Assembly: GCF_005862305.2 (NCBI RefSeq)
Contig: NZ_CP054021.1
Coordinates: forward strand, 2,746,501-2,810,500
DNA length: 64,000 bases
From: Rhizobium indicum
GTDB taxonomy: Bacteria > Pseudomonadota > Alphaproteobacteria > Rhizobiales > Rhizobiaceae
Reading direction: 5' to 3'
This document shows positions 54,608-63,583 of this stretch, piece after piece. Made by a program: the position numbers and the translations under genes. How positions within the stretch are numbered: the first letter of the stretch is position 1; each line of letters begins with the position of its first letter. The notes beneath the pieces were generated by a model, which was given only the letters and a program-made list of their open reading frames with translations, was not told the DNA's origin and searched no databases.

Positions 54608-56371
54608 TCAGGCGGCTTCGGTGGTATGGGCCTTGCGGACTTCTTCGTCCGTCAGGATGCCGCTGGCGCGCAGCAGGGCGGCGAAGCGGCCGTTGCTGTG
54701 GCTGAGTTCGTCGAAGCTGCCCTGTTCGACGACGCGGCCGTCATCCAGGAAGAGCACCATATCGGCTTCGCGGACCGTCGACAGGCGGTGGGCGATGATG
54801 AAGGTGGTGCGGTTCTGGCGCAGATTGTCGATTGCGGCCTTGACGCGGTTTTCGGTTTCGACGTCGAGCGCCGAGGTCGCCTCGTCGAGCACCAGGATTG
54901 GCGCGTCCTTGAGGATGGCGCGGGCAATCGCGATGCGCTGGCGCTCGCCGCCGGAGAGCTTGTTGCCGCGTTCGCCGACATGCGTATCGTAGCGATCCTC
55001 ACGCGTCTCGATGAAGTCGGCGGCGGCGGCGGCTTCGGCCGCACGGCGCATGTCTTCCTCGCTGGCGCCCTCGCGGCCAAGGCGGATATTGTCGCTGATC
55101 GAACGGTTCAGCAGGCCCGCATCCTGGAAGACGGTGGCGATGTGGCGACGCAGCGACTTGCGGGTCACCTTGGTGATATCGGTGCCGTCGACGAGGATCT
55201 TGCCGCCCTGGGCGTCGTAGACACGCTGCAGCAGGTTGACGAGTGTCGTCTTGCCGGCGCCGGTCGGGCCGACGATCGCGACCGTCTGGCCTGCCTTCAC
55301 CGAGAAGGAGACATTGTGCAGGCCCTGCGAGCTGTTGCCAAAACCGAAGGAGACGTCGCGGAATTCGATCGCACCCTTAACGTCCTTGATCTCGCCGTTG
55401 CCGGCAGGCTCTTCACGTTCACGCACCGAGTCTTCCAGCGCATAGAATTCCTCAAGCTTAGAACGGGCCTCGAAAATCTGCGTGGCGAACTGGCGCATCA
55501 GGTCGAGACGGCCGATCAGGAGATTGGCAAAGCCGATGAAGGCGATGACGTCGCCGACGCGCAGCTGGCCGGCCTGGACGAGCATGGTGCCGATGATCAG
55601 GACCACCATCATCGCGATGGTCGACGCCATGCGGTTCAGTGCGCTGGCGATCGCCCACCAGTCGAGCACCGGATACTGGGCTTCGAGCAGACGGTCGGCA
55701 AAGGATTTCAGCGCCCTGGTTTCGGCCTCGATGCGGTTATAGCTGTGCAGGACCGAAACGTTGCTGATCGAGTCGCTGACATGCGAAAAGACGGTGTGAT
55801 AATGGTTCTCGACCGAAGCCTGACCGTCCTTGGTGCGGCTCATGACGACGCGGCCGATCAGCCAGTAGGCGATGGCAAGCACCATGAGCACGGCGGAAAG
55901 GCGCATGTCCATCGCCATTGCGGTCGGTATCAGAAGGGCAAGCGCGATAACCGTCGACAGGTGGTTGCGCATGAATTCCAGCCAGAGGCCGAACAGCGTT
56001 TCGCAGGCGCGCAGCAATGTATGCAGCGCGTTGGAGGTGCCGCGCTGATGGTGCCAGCCAAGCGGCATGGAAATGATGCGGCCGAAGGCTTCCGTCAACA
56101 GCGTCGCCCGCCGGCCATGGGCTAGCCGGTCGGCCTCGCGGGCCACCAGAACGAAGGCAATGGTGTTGAAGACGGCGAAAGTCGCCCACATGAAGAGGAT
56201 GGGCTTGACCTCACCCTTGCCCGAAATCGCATCGATGATACGACCGAACAGGATCGGCTCCGCGATAGTGATCGTCGCAAGAACAATGTTTGCGACAACG
56301 ACCAGGGATACGCGCAGCTTGTAGGCGCCAAGATAGCGCAGAGCTCTTGCATAGACCTTAAATAGCGTCAC
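54608..56371 (-). CDS. ndvA: Cyclic beta-1,2-glucan exporter NdvA (ChvA)
   Basis: ABC half-transporter (587 aa) exporting cyclic glucan to the periplasm; needed for nodule development in rhizobia. N-terminal membrane domain (about 1-310), then ATPase with Walker A GPTGAGKTT, signature LSGGERQR, Walker B ILVLDEATSALD. I start at GTG 56371, preceded by AGAGG 6 nt upstream, giving MTLFKVYARALRYLG, the form known for NdvA; an ATG six codons upstream has no ribosome site. Length fits the family. Next to ndvB but on the opposite strand and after an IS relic. Confidence 0.94.
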   Translation of the reverse strand: MTLFKVYARALRYLGAYKLRVSLVVVANIVLATITIAEPILFGRIIDAISGKGEVKPILFMWATFAVFNTIAFVLVAREADRLAHGRRATLLTEAFGRIISMPLGWHHQRGTSNALHTLLRACETLFGLWLEFMRNHLSTVIALALLIPTAMAMDMRLSAVLMVLAIAYWLIGRVVMSRTKDGQASVENHYHTVFSHVSDSISNVSVLHSYNRIEAETRALKSFADRLLEAQYPVLDWWAIASALNRMASTIAMMVVLIIGTMLVQAGQLRVGDVIAFIGFANLLIGRLDLMRQFATQIFEARSKLEEFYALEDSVREREEPAGNGEIKDVKGAIEFRDVSFGFGNSSQGLHNVSFSVKAGQTVAIVGPTGAGKTTLVNLLQRVYDAQGGKILVDGTDITKVTRKSLRRHIATVFQDAGLLNRSISDNIRLGREGASEEDMRRAAEAAAAADFIETREDRYDTHVGERGNKLSGGERQRIAIARAILKDAPILVLDEATSALDVETENRVKAAIDNLRQNRTTFIIAHRLSTVREADMVLFLDDGRVVEQGSFDELSHSNGRFAALLRASGILTDEEVRKAHTTEAA

Positions 56372-56688
56372 GTCGAACCTCTTGTGCATCTGCGAAAACG
56401 GGATGATGCGATGCTACAAAAGGCTACCTGAACGGGCGATTAACGGAGTATTCAGGCTTCAACCGATGTGATGATTGATACGATCGTACTATTGCAGGAC
56501 GCGACGAGATGGCCATGGCGCCGAAATTGCCGTTCGGCTATATCTCGCGACAATTTGCGCTTGCATTTTATTAAATGTTTAGCGCAGCATTAAGTTACAG
56601 ACTGCATTTATTGAAGACCGTTTCGCGACCAGATTGACCAGCCGCCGACGGCCTCATGCGGGCATCAGGTCCGGGCAAGGGGCATTTT

Positions 56689-57444
56689 GTGAATATTAAT
56701 TCGTTAATTCAATTGCTTGTAATTCTGGAAGAATGCTCAAATCCTGAAGCTGTCGTCACCGAACTGGAGCAGATCCTCCACGGTTGTGGCTTCGAATATT
56801 ACGGTCTGCCACGCCATTTGCCGCAGACCCCGATGCAGCAGAATCCGGAGCCTTGGGCTGCGGCGCTTGCCGGCCGCTGGCCGGAACAATGGCCGCAGAT
56901 ATATACCGCGAAAAAATATGCTCTGATCGATCCGATGGTGCGCTATCTCGCTCATGCGCAGCGGCCTTTCCGCTGGCGGGAGGCGATGGCGGCATTCCGC
57001 AAGGACGCCTATAATCGCCGCATGGAGCAGATGATGGTCGATGCCTTCGGGCACGGGTTGGAGGATGGCTACATCTTTCCCATCCACGGACGCAACGGCA
57101 TTCTCGCCAGCCTTAGTCTCGCCGGCAAGCCGATCGAGCTGTCGCCGGTGGAAATCGCATTGCTGGAGGCGGTGGCGCGCAAGGCCTTCTGGCGGTTGCT
57201 CGATCTGAAAGGCGAGGCGCAGGCACTGGAAACCGTGCTGCCGGCCGACACGCCGCTGACGCGGCGCGAGATGGAAATCCTGCATTATCTCGCCGAAGGC
57301 ATGACTTCGATGGAGATCAGCAAGATGCTGAAGATCTCAAACCACACCGTCGACTGGTATATGAACGGCTTGCAGGACAAGCTGAAGGCGAAAAACAGGC
57401 AGCAGGCGGTAGCGCTTGCCTTCCGTCATGGCCTGATAAGTTAG
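56689..57444 (+). CDS. LuxR-type autoinducer-responsive regulator (no luxI nearby)
   Basis: A 251-aa quorum-sensing-type regulator. The N-terminal autoinducer domain keeps the key positions: W and Y in RWPEQWPQIYTAKKYALIDPM with the DP pair, and W in FRWREA. The C-terminal HTH (about 190-251) is LTRREMEILHYLAEGMTSMEISKMLKISNHTVDWYMNGLQDKL. GTG start after AAGGGGCATTTT; an upstream ATG adds 11 poorly conserved residues. No AHL synthase gene lies in the window, so it is an orphan here. Upstream 299-bp gap, AT-rich, divergent from ndvA. Confidence 0.88.
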   Translation: MNINSLIQLLVILEECSNPEAVVTELEQILHGCGFEYYGLPRHLPQTPMQQNPEPWAAALAGRWPEQWPQIYTAKKYALIDPMVRYLAHAQRPFRWREAMAAFRKDAYNRRMEQMMVDAFGHGLEDGYIFPIHGRNGILASLSLAGKPIELSPVEIALLEAVARKAFWRLLDLKGEAQALETVLPADTPLTRREMEILHYLAEGMTSMEISKMLKISNHTVDWYMNGLQDKLKAKNRQQAVALAFRHGLIS

Positions 57445-57540
57445 AGCAATTCCGCTTCTCATCGAAGCGAAACCGCTGTGCTTTTATTTTTTACGCAACT
57501 CCGGACGCAAACCGCTTGGCGCTTTTCCTGGAATTGCTTC
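57443..57540. repeat. Rhizobial intergenic repeat, copy 2
   Basis: Starts AGAGCAATTCC and ends GGAATTGCT, with internal ACGCAACTCCGG; related to the element at 30942-31012. It overlaps the luxR stop codon by two bases. Confidence 0.6.
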
Positions 57541-57659
57541 AGCATGTCGAAAAATTGCATTTCGCAGTCGCAAGATAAATTGAACTTTCTGTGACAAGAA
57601 GTTAAGAATTTCCTTCGCGGGTGCAGCATTCCCGTGTCTGAACGTCTGAGGAGACCGTT

Positions 57660-60600
57660 TTGCCCATTTCCAAGATTCTCGTTGCCAATCGTTCTGAAAT
57701 TGCCATCCGCGTGTTCCGCGCGGCCAACGAGCTTGGAATAAAAACCGTGGCGATCTGGGCGGAAGAGGACAAGCTGGCGCTGCACCGCTTCAAGGCGGAC
57801 GAGAGCTACCAGGTCGGCCGCGGCCCGCATCTTTCCAAGGACATGGGCCCGATCGAGAGCTATCTATCGATCGAGGAGGTGATCCGCGTTGCGAAACTCT
57901 CCGGCGCCGATGCCATCCATCCCGGCTACGGCCTGCTGTCGGAAAGCCCCGAATTCGTCGATGCCTGCAACAAGGCCGGCATCATTTTCATCGGCCCGAG
58001 GGCCGATACGATGCGCCAGCTCGGCAATAAGGTTGCGGCGCGCAACCTGGCGATCTCGGTCGGCGTTCCCGTGGTGCCGGCCACCGGGCCGCTGCCGGAG
58101 GACATGGCCGAAGTGGCGAAGATGGCGGAGGGGATTGGCTACCCCGTCATGCTGAAGGCCTCCTGGGGCGGCGGCGGGCGCGGCATGCGCGCGATCCGCG
58201 ATCCAAAGGATCTCGCCCGCGAGGTGACGGAAGCCAAACGCGAGGCGATGGCGGCCTTCGGCAAGGACGAGGTCTATCTGGAAAAGCTCGTCGAGCGCGC
58301 CCGCCATGTCGAAAGCCAGGTTCTCGGCGATACGCATGGCAATGTCGTGCATCTCTTCGAGCGTGACTGCTCGATCCAGCGTCGCAACCAGAAGGTCGTC
58401 GAGCGCGCGCCGGCGCCCTATCTCTCGGAGGCGCAACGCCAGGAACTCGCCGCCTATTCGCTGAAGATCGCGGCTGCGACCAATTATGTCGGCGCCGGTA
58501 CCGTCGAATATCTGATGGATGCCGATACCGGCAAATTTTACTTCATCGAAGTCAATCCGCGTATCCAGGTCGAGCATACGGTGACCGAAGTTGTCACCGG
58601 CATCGACATCGTCAAGGCGCAGATCCACATCCTCGACGGCTTTGCGATCGGCACGCCGGAATCGGGCGTGCCGCGCCAGGAAGATATCCGTCTCAACGGT
58701 CATGCGCTGCAGTGCCGCATCACCACGGAAGATCCGGAGCATAATTTCATTCCGGATTACGGCCGCATCACCGCCTATCGCTCGGCGTCCGGTTTCGGCA
58801 TCCGCCTCGATGGCGGCACCTCCTATTCAGGTGCGATCATCACCCGCTTTTATGATCCGCTTCTCGTTAAGGTCACGGCATGGGCGCCCAATCCGTCCGA
58901 AGCGATCGCCCGCATGGACCGGGCGCTGCGCGAATTCCGTATTCGCGGCGTGGCAACCAACCTGACCTTCCTCGAAGCGATTATCGGCCATCCGAAATTC
59001 CGGGATAACAGCTACACGACACGCTTCATCGATACGACGCCGGAACTCTTCCAGCAGGTCAAGCGCCAGGATCGCGCCACGAAGCTCCTGACCTATCTCG
59101 CCGACGTCACCGTCAATGGCCATCCCGAGGCCAAGGATAGGCCGAGGCCGCTGGAAAACGCTGCCGAGCCGGTGGTTCCCTACGCCAACGGCAATGCGGT
59201 CAAGGATGGAACGAAGCAGCTTCTCGACACGCTCGGCCCGAAGAAATTCGGCGAATGGATGCGCAACGAAAAGCGCGTGCTTTTGACCGACACAACGATG
59301 CGTGATGGCCACCAGTCGCTGCTCGCCACCCGCATGCGCACCTATGACATCGCCCGCATTGCCGACACCTATGCGCATGCGCTGCCGAACCTTCTGTCGC
59401 TCGAATGCTGGGGCGGCGCGACCTTTGACGTCTCCATGCGCTTTCTGACCGAGGACCCGTGGGAGCGCCTGGCGCTGATCCGCGAGGGCGCGCCGAACCT
59501 TCTGCTGCAGATGCTGCTGCGCGGCGCCAACGGCGTCGGCTATACCAATTATCCCGACAATGTCGTCAAATATTTCGTCCGCCAGGCGGCCAGAGGCGGC
59601 ATCGATCTCTTCCGCGTGTTCGATTGCCTGAACTGGGTCGAGAACATGCGTGTCTCGATGGATGCCATTGCCGAAGAGAACAAGCTCTGCGAGGCGGCGA
59701 TCTGCTATACCGGCGATATCCTGAACTCGGCCCGTCCGAAATACGATCTGAAATACTACACCGACCTTGCGGTCGAGCTCGAGAAGGCAGGCGCGCATAT
59801 CATCGCGCTCAAGGATATGGCGGGCCTTCTCAAGCCTGCGGCTGCGAAGGTTCTGTTCAAGGCGCTGCGCGAGGCGACCAGCCTGCCGATCCATTTCCAC
59901 ACGCATGATACATCGGGTATTGCGGCCGCGACCGTTCTTGCCGCTGTCGATGCCGGCGTCGATGCTGTCGATGCGGCCATGGACGCGCTTTCCGGCAATA
60001 CCTCGCAGCCCTGTCTCGGTTCGATCGTCGAGGCGTTGCGCGGTACGGAGCGTGATCCGGGCCTCGATCCGGAATGGATCCGCCGTATCTCCTTCTATTG
60101 GGAAGCGGCGCGTAACCAATATGCCGCCTTCGAAAGCGATCTGAAGGGTCCGGCATCCGAAGTCTATCTGCACGAAATGCCGGGTGGCCAGTTCACCAAC
60201 CTCAAGGAACAGGCCCGCTCGCTCGGCCTCGAGACCCGCTGGCATCGGGTGGCGCAGGCCTATGCCGACGCCAACCAGATGTTCGGTGATATCGTCAAGG
60301 TGACGCCGTCTTCCAAGGTCGTCGGCGACATGGCGCTGATGATGGTGTCCCAGGATCTGACGGTCGCCGACGTCGTCAGCCCCGACAAGGAAGTCTCCTT
60401 CCCGGAATCGGTGGTCTCGATGCTGAAGGGCGATCTCGGCCAGCCGCCGTCAGGATGGCCCGAAGCGCTGCAGAAGAAGGCGCTGAAGGGCGACAAGCCC
60501 TATACCGTGCGCCCCGGCTCGCTGCTCAAGGAGGCCGATCTCGATGCGGAACGTAAAGTCATCGAGACGAAACTCGAGCGCGAGGTCAGCGACTTCGAAT

Positions 60601-61124
60601 TCGCGTCCTACCTGATGTATCCGAAGGTCTTCACCGACTTCGCGCTCGCCTCCGATACCTACGGCCCGGTCTCGGTGCTGCCGACGCCCGCCTATTTCTA
60701 CGGTCTCAAGGATGGCGAGGAGCTGTTTGCCGACATCGAGCGCGGCAAGACGCTCGTCATCGTCAACCAGGCGATGAGCGCCACCGACAGCCAGGGCATG
60801 GTGACCATCTTCTTCGAGCTCAACGGCCAGCCGCGCCGCATCAAGGTGCCGGACCGGGCCCATGGGGCGACGGGTGCCGCCGTCCGCCGCAAGGCCGAAC
60901 CAGGCAATGCCGTTCATGTCGGCGCGCCGATGCCGGGTGTCATCAGCCGTGTCTTCGTCTCACCCGGCCAGGCCGTCAATGCCGGTGACGTGCTCGTCTC
61001 GATCGAGGCGATGAAGATGGAAACGGCGCTGCACGCGGAAAAGGATGGCACGATTTCCGAAGTACTGGTGCGGGCCGGCGATCAGATCGATGCCAAGGAC
61101 CTGCTCGTCGTCTACGCAGGCTGA
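57660..61124 (+). CDS. pyc: Pyruvate carboxylase
   Basis: Single-chain, 1154-aa biotin enzyme carboxylating pyruvate to oxaloacetate, anaplerotic for the TCA cycle. Order: biotin carboxylase (1-460; GGGGRGMRAIRD), carboxyl-transferase (about 540-820; TTMRDGHQSLLATRMR, FHTHDTSGIAAATVL), allosteric/PYC-OADA region, and C-terminal biotinyl domain with EAMKMET, biotin on K1119. TTG start, preceded by GGAG. Length and domain order match alpha-4 PYC of rhizobia. Confidence 0.97.
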   Translation: MPISKILVANRSEIAIRVFRAANELGIKTVAIWAEEDKLALHRFKADESYQVGRGPHLSKDMGPIESYLSIEEVIRVAKLSGADAIHPGYGLLSESPEFVDACNKAGIIFIGPRADTMRQLGNKVAARNLAISVGVPVVPATGPLPEDMAEVAKMAEGIGYPVMLKASWGGGGRGMRAIRDPKDLAREVTEAKREAMAAFGKDEVYLEKLVERARHVESQVLGDTHGNVVHLFERDCSIQRRNQKVVERAPAPYLSEAQRQELAAYSLKIAAATNYVGAGTVEYLMDADTGKFYFIEVNPRIQVEHTVTEVVTGIDIVKAQIHILDGFAIGTPESGVPRQEDIRLNGHALQCRITTEDPEHNFIPDYGRITAYRSASGFGIRLDGGTSYSGAIITRFYDPLLVKVTAWAPNPSEAIARMDRALREFRIRGVATNLTFLEAIIGHPKFRDNSYTTRFIDTTPELFQQVKRQDRATKLLTYLADVTVNGHPEAKDRPRPLENAAEPVVPYANGNAVKDGTKQLLDTLGPKKFGEWMRNEKRVLLTDTTMRDGHQSLLATRMRTYDIARIADTYAHALPNLLSLECWGGATFDVSMRFLTEDPWERLALIREGAPNLLLQMLLRGANGVGYTNYPDNVVKYFVRQAARGGIDLFRVFDCLNWVENMRVSMDAIAEENKLCEAAICYTGDILNSARPKYDLKYYTDLAVELEKAGAHIIALKDMAGLLKPAAAKVLFKALREATSLPIHFHTHDTSGIAAATVLAAVDAGVDAVDAAMDALSGNTSQPCLGSIVEALRGTERDPGLDPEWIRRISFYWEAARNQYAAFESDLKGPASEVYLHEMPGGQFTNLKEQARSLGLETRWHRVAQAYADANQMFGDIVKVTPSSKVVGDMALMMVSQDLTVADVVSPDKEVSFPESVVSMLKGDLGQPPSGWPEALQKKALKGDKPYTVRPGSLLKEADLDAERKVIETKLEREVSDFEFASYLMYPKVFTDFALASDTYGPVSVLPTPAYFYGLKDGEELFADIERGKTLVIVNQAMSATDSQGMVTIFFELNGQPRRIKVPDRAHGATGAAVRRKAEPGNAVHVGAPMPGVISRVFVSPGQAVNAGDVLVSIEAMKMETALHAEKDGTISEVLVRAGDQIDAKDLLVVYAG

Positions 61125-61226
61125 AGGGCTGCCGTCTTCGCAAAGGCGTCCGTCAGCCGACTTTGCGAGCGGGCTCCCTTCACTCGATTGTGTATGATCG
61201 GCCTGTCAAAAAGCTGATTTTCCGAA

Positions 61227-61262
61227 GCCTTCGCGCCTTGCCCGGCGCGGAGGCTTTCTCAT
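61227..61262 (+). terminator. Terminator after pyc
   Basis: Stem AGCCTTCGCGCC / GGCGCGGAGGCT (one T-G pair), loop TTGCC, followed by TTCTC. Good fit to a Rho-independent end; the U-run is broken. Confidence 0.65.
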
Positions 61263-61313
61263 AAACTTGCGCTCCCACCATTCGCCCCCAAGACCAATCA
61301 GGAAATGATATCC

Positions 61314-61886
61314 ATGAGCAAGTTGAAGATTGCCGTCATCGTCGGCAGCACGCGTATTGGCCGTTTTGCCGAGCATCCGGCCAAGTGGATTGCCGCTATC
61401 GCCGCAGAGCGCCAGGACATCGAGGTCGAGGTTCTCGACCTGCTCGAATACCCCATGCATTTTTTCGGTGAGCAGCGTGCCACGACCGCTGAAAGCGAGA
61501 CGGCAGAGCGCTGGAAAAAGAAGCTGCGTGAATTCGACGGCTTCATTTTCACCGTTGCCGAGTACAATCACGCTCCGACGGCGGTTCTGAAGAACGCCAT
61601 CGACCTCGGCGAGTTCATCCACAAGCCGGTCGGTTTCGTCGGTTACGGCGGCGTCGGCGGCGCACGTGCGGTCGAGCATCTCCGGCTGATCTTCGTGGAA
61701 ATGGGTGCGGCTTTGGTGAAAACGGGCGTGCATATCGCGCTTGGCGAATATCTCGGCGTCCTCAAGGAAGGCAAGAGCCTCAGCGATTACGCGCATCTCA
61801 ACGAAGCCGCGAAGAACCAGCTCGACCAGCTCACCTGGTGGGGCAATGCGCTGAAGGCGGCGCGCTCGGTCGTCACGGCCTCCTGA
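61314..61886 (+). CDS. NADPH-dependent FMN reductase-type flavoprotein
   Basis: A 190-aa flavodoxin-fold reductase: KIAVIVGSTRIGRFAEHPAKW (phosphate-binding loop), ERWKKKLREFDGFIFTVAEYNHAPTAVLKNAID (the FMN loop EYNHAPTAVLKNAID). Likely reduces FMN or quinones using NAD(P)H. ATG with AGGA about 10 nt upstream chosen over an ATG three codons earlier. Single gene between pyc and the amino-acid ABC genes. Confidence 0.9.
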   Translation: MSKLKIAVIVGSTRIGRFAEHPAKWIAAIAAERQDIEVEVLDLLEYPMHFFGEQRATTAESETAERWKKKLREFDGFIFTVAEYNHAPTAVLKNAIDLGEFIHKPVGFVGYGGVGGARAVEHLRLIFVEMGAALVKTGVHIALGEYLGVLKEGKSLSDYAHLNEAAKNQLDQLTWWGNALKAARSVVTAS

Positions 61887-61930
61887 TTGGAGTTCCAGCC
61901 ATGCCGGGATGTTCGCATCCCGGCATTGGC

Positions 61931-62692
61931 TCAAATATCGTAAGTATGGGCGGCGTTGATCGTCGAGATGAAACGTTTGGTGCGTTCGCGCTCCGGCGCA
62001 CTGAAGATTGCTCTGGCGCTGCCCGTTTCCACCACGCTGCCGGCTTCCAGGAAAACCACGTCATTGGCGATCTTCGAGGCGAGCCGGAGATCGTGGGTCG
62101 CCATCACCATCGTCGTGCCTTCGCTGGCAAGCTTGCCCAGCACATCGACCACTTCGGCCGAAAGCTCGGGATCGAGGGCGGATGTCGGCTCGTCGCACAG
62201 AAGCACGCGCGGCGACGGCGCCAGCGCGCGGGCGATCGCGACGCGCTGCTGCTGGCCGCCCGACAATGTCGAAGGCCAGGCATCGGCCTTGTGGGTCATG
62301 CCGACCTTGGTCAGCAATTCCATCGCACGCTCGCGAGCTTTTTCTTTCGGCCATCTCAGCACCGTCACCAGGCCTTCCATGACATTCTCGATCGCGGTCT
62401 GATGCGGGAAGAGCTGGAAATTCTGGAAGACCATGCCGGTCTGGCGGCGGATCTTCTGGATCGCCGGCCAGCTCGTTCGTTTGCCCGGTGCAAAGGCCAG
62501 CTTCTCCTCTCCGAGGCGGATGGAGCCGGCGGTCGGAATTTCGAGCAGGTTGATGCAGCGCAGCAGTGTACTCTTGCCGCCGCCGGAAGGCCCGACCAGC
62601 GCGGTGACACTGCCTTCGGGGATACGGATACTGATATCCTTGAGGATGACGGCGTCGCCGAAGCGCTTTTCGATGTTGGAAAGCTCGATCAT
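61931..62692 (-). CDS. Polar amino-acid ABC transporter ATP-binding protein
   Basis: A 253-aa ATPase of the polar amino-acid uptake class (GlnQ/TcyC). Walker A GPSGGGKST, Q-loop GMVFQNFQLFPHQTAIENV, signature LSGGQQQRVAIARALA, Walker B RVLLCDEPTSALDPEL. It overlaps the permease stop (ATGA). Works with the permease and the partial binding protein on its right. Confidence 0.93.
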   Translation of the reverse strand: MIELSNIEKRFGDAVILKDISIRIPEGSVTALVGPSGGGKSTLLRCINLLEIPTAGSIRLGEEKLAFAPGKRTSWPAIQKIRRQTGMVFQNFQLFPHQTAIENVMEGLVTVLRWPKEKARERAMELLTKVGMTHKADAWPSTLSGGQQQRVAIARALAPSPRVLLCDEPTSALDPELSAEVVDVLGKLASEGTTMVMATHDLRLASKIANDVVFLEAGSVVETGSARAIFSAPERERTKRFISTINAAHTYDI

Positions 62693-63369
62693 GCATTTGC
62701 CTCCAGCATGCCGCCATAACGCGCGAAGCGGCGTTCCAGCCGCACCTGCAGCTGCGAGAGGACGGAGCTCAGGACGAGATAGACCAGCGCCGCCTCGATA
62801 TAGAGGATCAGCGGCTCATAGGTGGTGGCGACGATGCGCTGTGCTGCCTGGAAAAGCTCAGGCACGGTGATGGCCGCAGCAAGCGAGGTGTCTTTGACCA
62901 GCGAGATGAAAGTGTTCGACAAAGGCGGCACGGCGACGCGAGCCGCCTGCGGCAGGATGGTGCGGCTCATCGCCTGGCGCCAGCTCATGCCGATCGAATA
63001 GGCGGCTTCCCACTGGCCCTTCGGCACCGAGGAAATGACGGCGCGGATGATCTCGGAGCTATAGGCGCCGATATTCAGCGTGAAGCCGATGAGGGCGGCC
63101 GGAAAGGCATCGAGCAGGATGCCGAGGCTCGGCAGGCCGTAGAAGATGACGAAGAGCTGTACGAGTAGCGGCGTGCCGCGGATGACCCAGACATAGAAGC
63201 GCGCGACGGCCGAAAGCGGCATCGGCCCGAAGAGCCGGGCGATCGCGGTGGCGAGCCCAAGCGCCAGGCCGAAGACGAAGGATAGCAGGGTCAGCGGAAT
63301 GGTGAAGATCAGCCCCGCCCAGAGGAGCGAGGGGAGTGATTCCGCCATCAGTTGGAGCCAGTGCGCCAA
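62689..63369 (-). CDS. Polar amino-acid ABC transporter permease
   Basis: A 226-aa His/Glu/Gln/Arg/opine-type permease with EAA motif and family stretches (FIFTIPLTLLSFVFGLAL, YVWVIRGTPLLVQLFVIFYGLPSLG, WEAAYSIGMSWRQAMSRTILPQA). TTG start after GAGAGGGAA; an ATG 7 codons downstream (MAESLPSLLW) is possible. A repeat pair lies between it and the binding-protein gene. Confidence 0.9.
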   Translation of the reverse strand: MAHWLQLMAESLPSLLWAGLIFTIPLTLLSFVFGLALGLATAIARLFGPMPLSAVARFYVWVIRGTPLLVQLFVIFYGLPSLGILLDAFPAALIGFTLNIGAYSSEIIRAVISSVPKGQWEAAYSIGMSWRQAMSRTILPQAARVAVPPLSNTFISLVKDTSLAAAITVPELFQAAQRIVATTYEPLILYIEAALVYLVLSSVLSQLQVRLERRFARYGGMLEANA

Positions 63370-63411
63370 GGGAGTTCCCTCTCGTCGGTTGGGTCGCGAT
63401 ATCTCGAAATA

Positions 63412-63568
63412 CCCCTCCCCAACCCCTCCCCACAAGAGGGAGGGACTTATCTAGGTGCCGCCTCGCGAGAAATAGCGACCGAGCGGCAGGCCGAAACGTT
63501 TATTTGGAGATGAGGCGGCCCGCCGGCGAAGCCCCTCCCCCTTGTGGGGAGGAGTTGGGGAGGGGACT
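63412..63568. repeat. Inverted pair of GC-rich rhizobial repeat arms
   Basis: Arms CCCCTCCCCAACCCCTCCCC (63413-63430) and GGGGAGGAGTTGGGGAGGGG (63545-63565) flank a spacer. The arms are near-reverse complements, a common rhizobial intergenic layout. It lies between the binding-protein and permease genes and could act as an attenuator. Confidence 0.65.
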
Positions 63569-63583
63569 TTTCTTCAGTTTAAC

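Noticed and set aside
54212..56125. 637-codon plus-strand open frame opposite ndvA
   Set aside because: Antisense shadow of ndvA and of the IS relic, with no recognisable domain.
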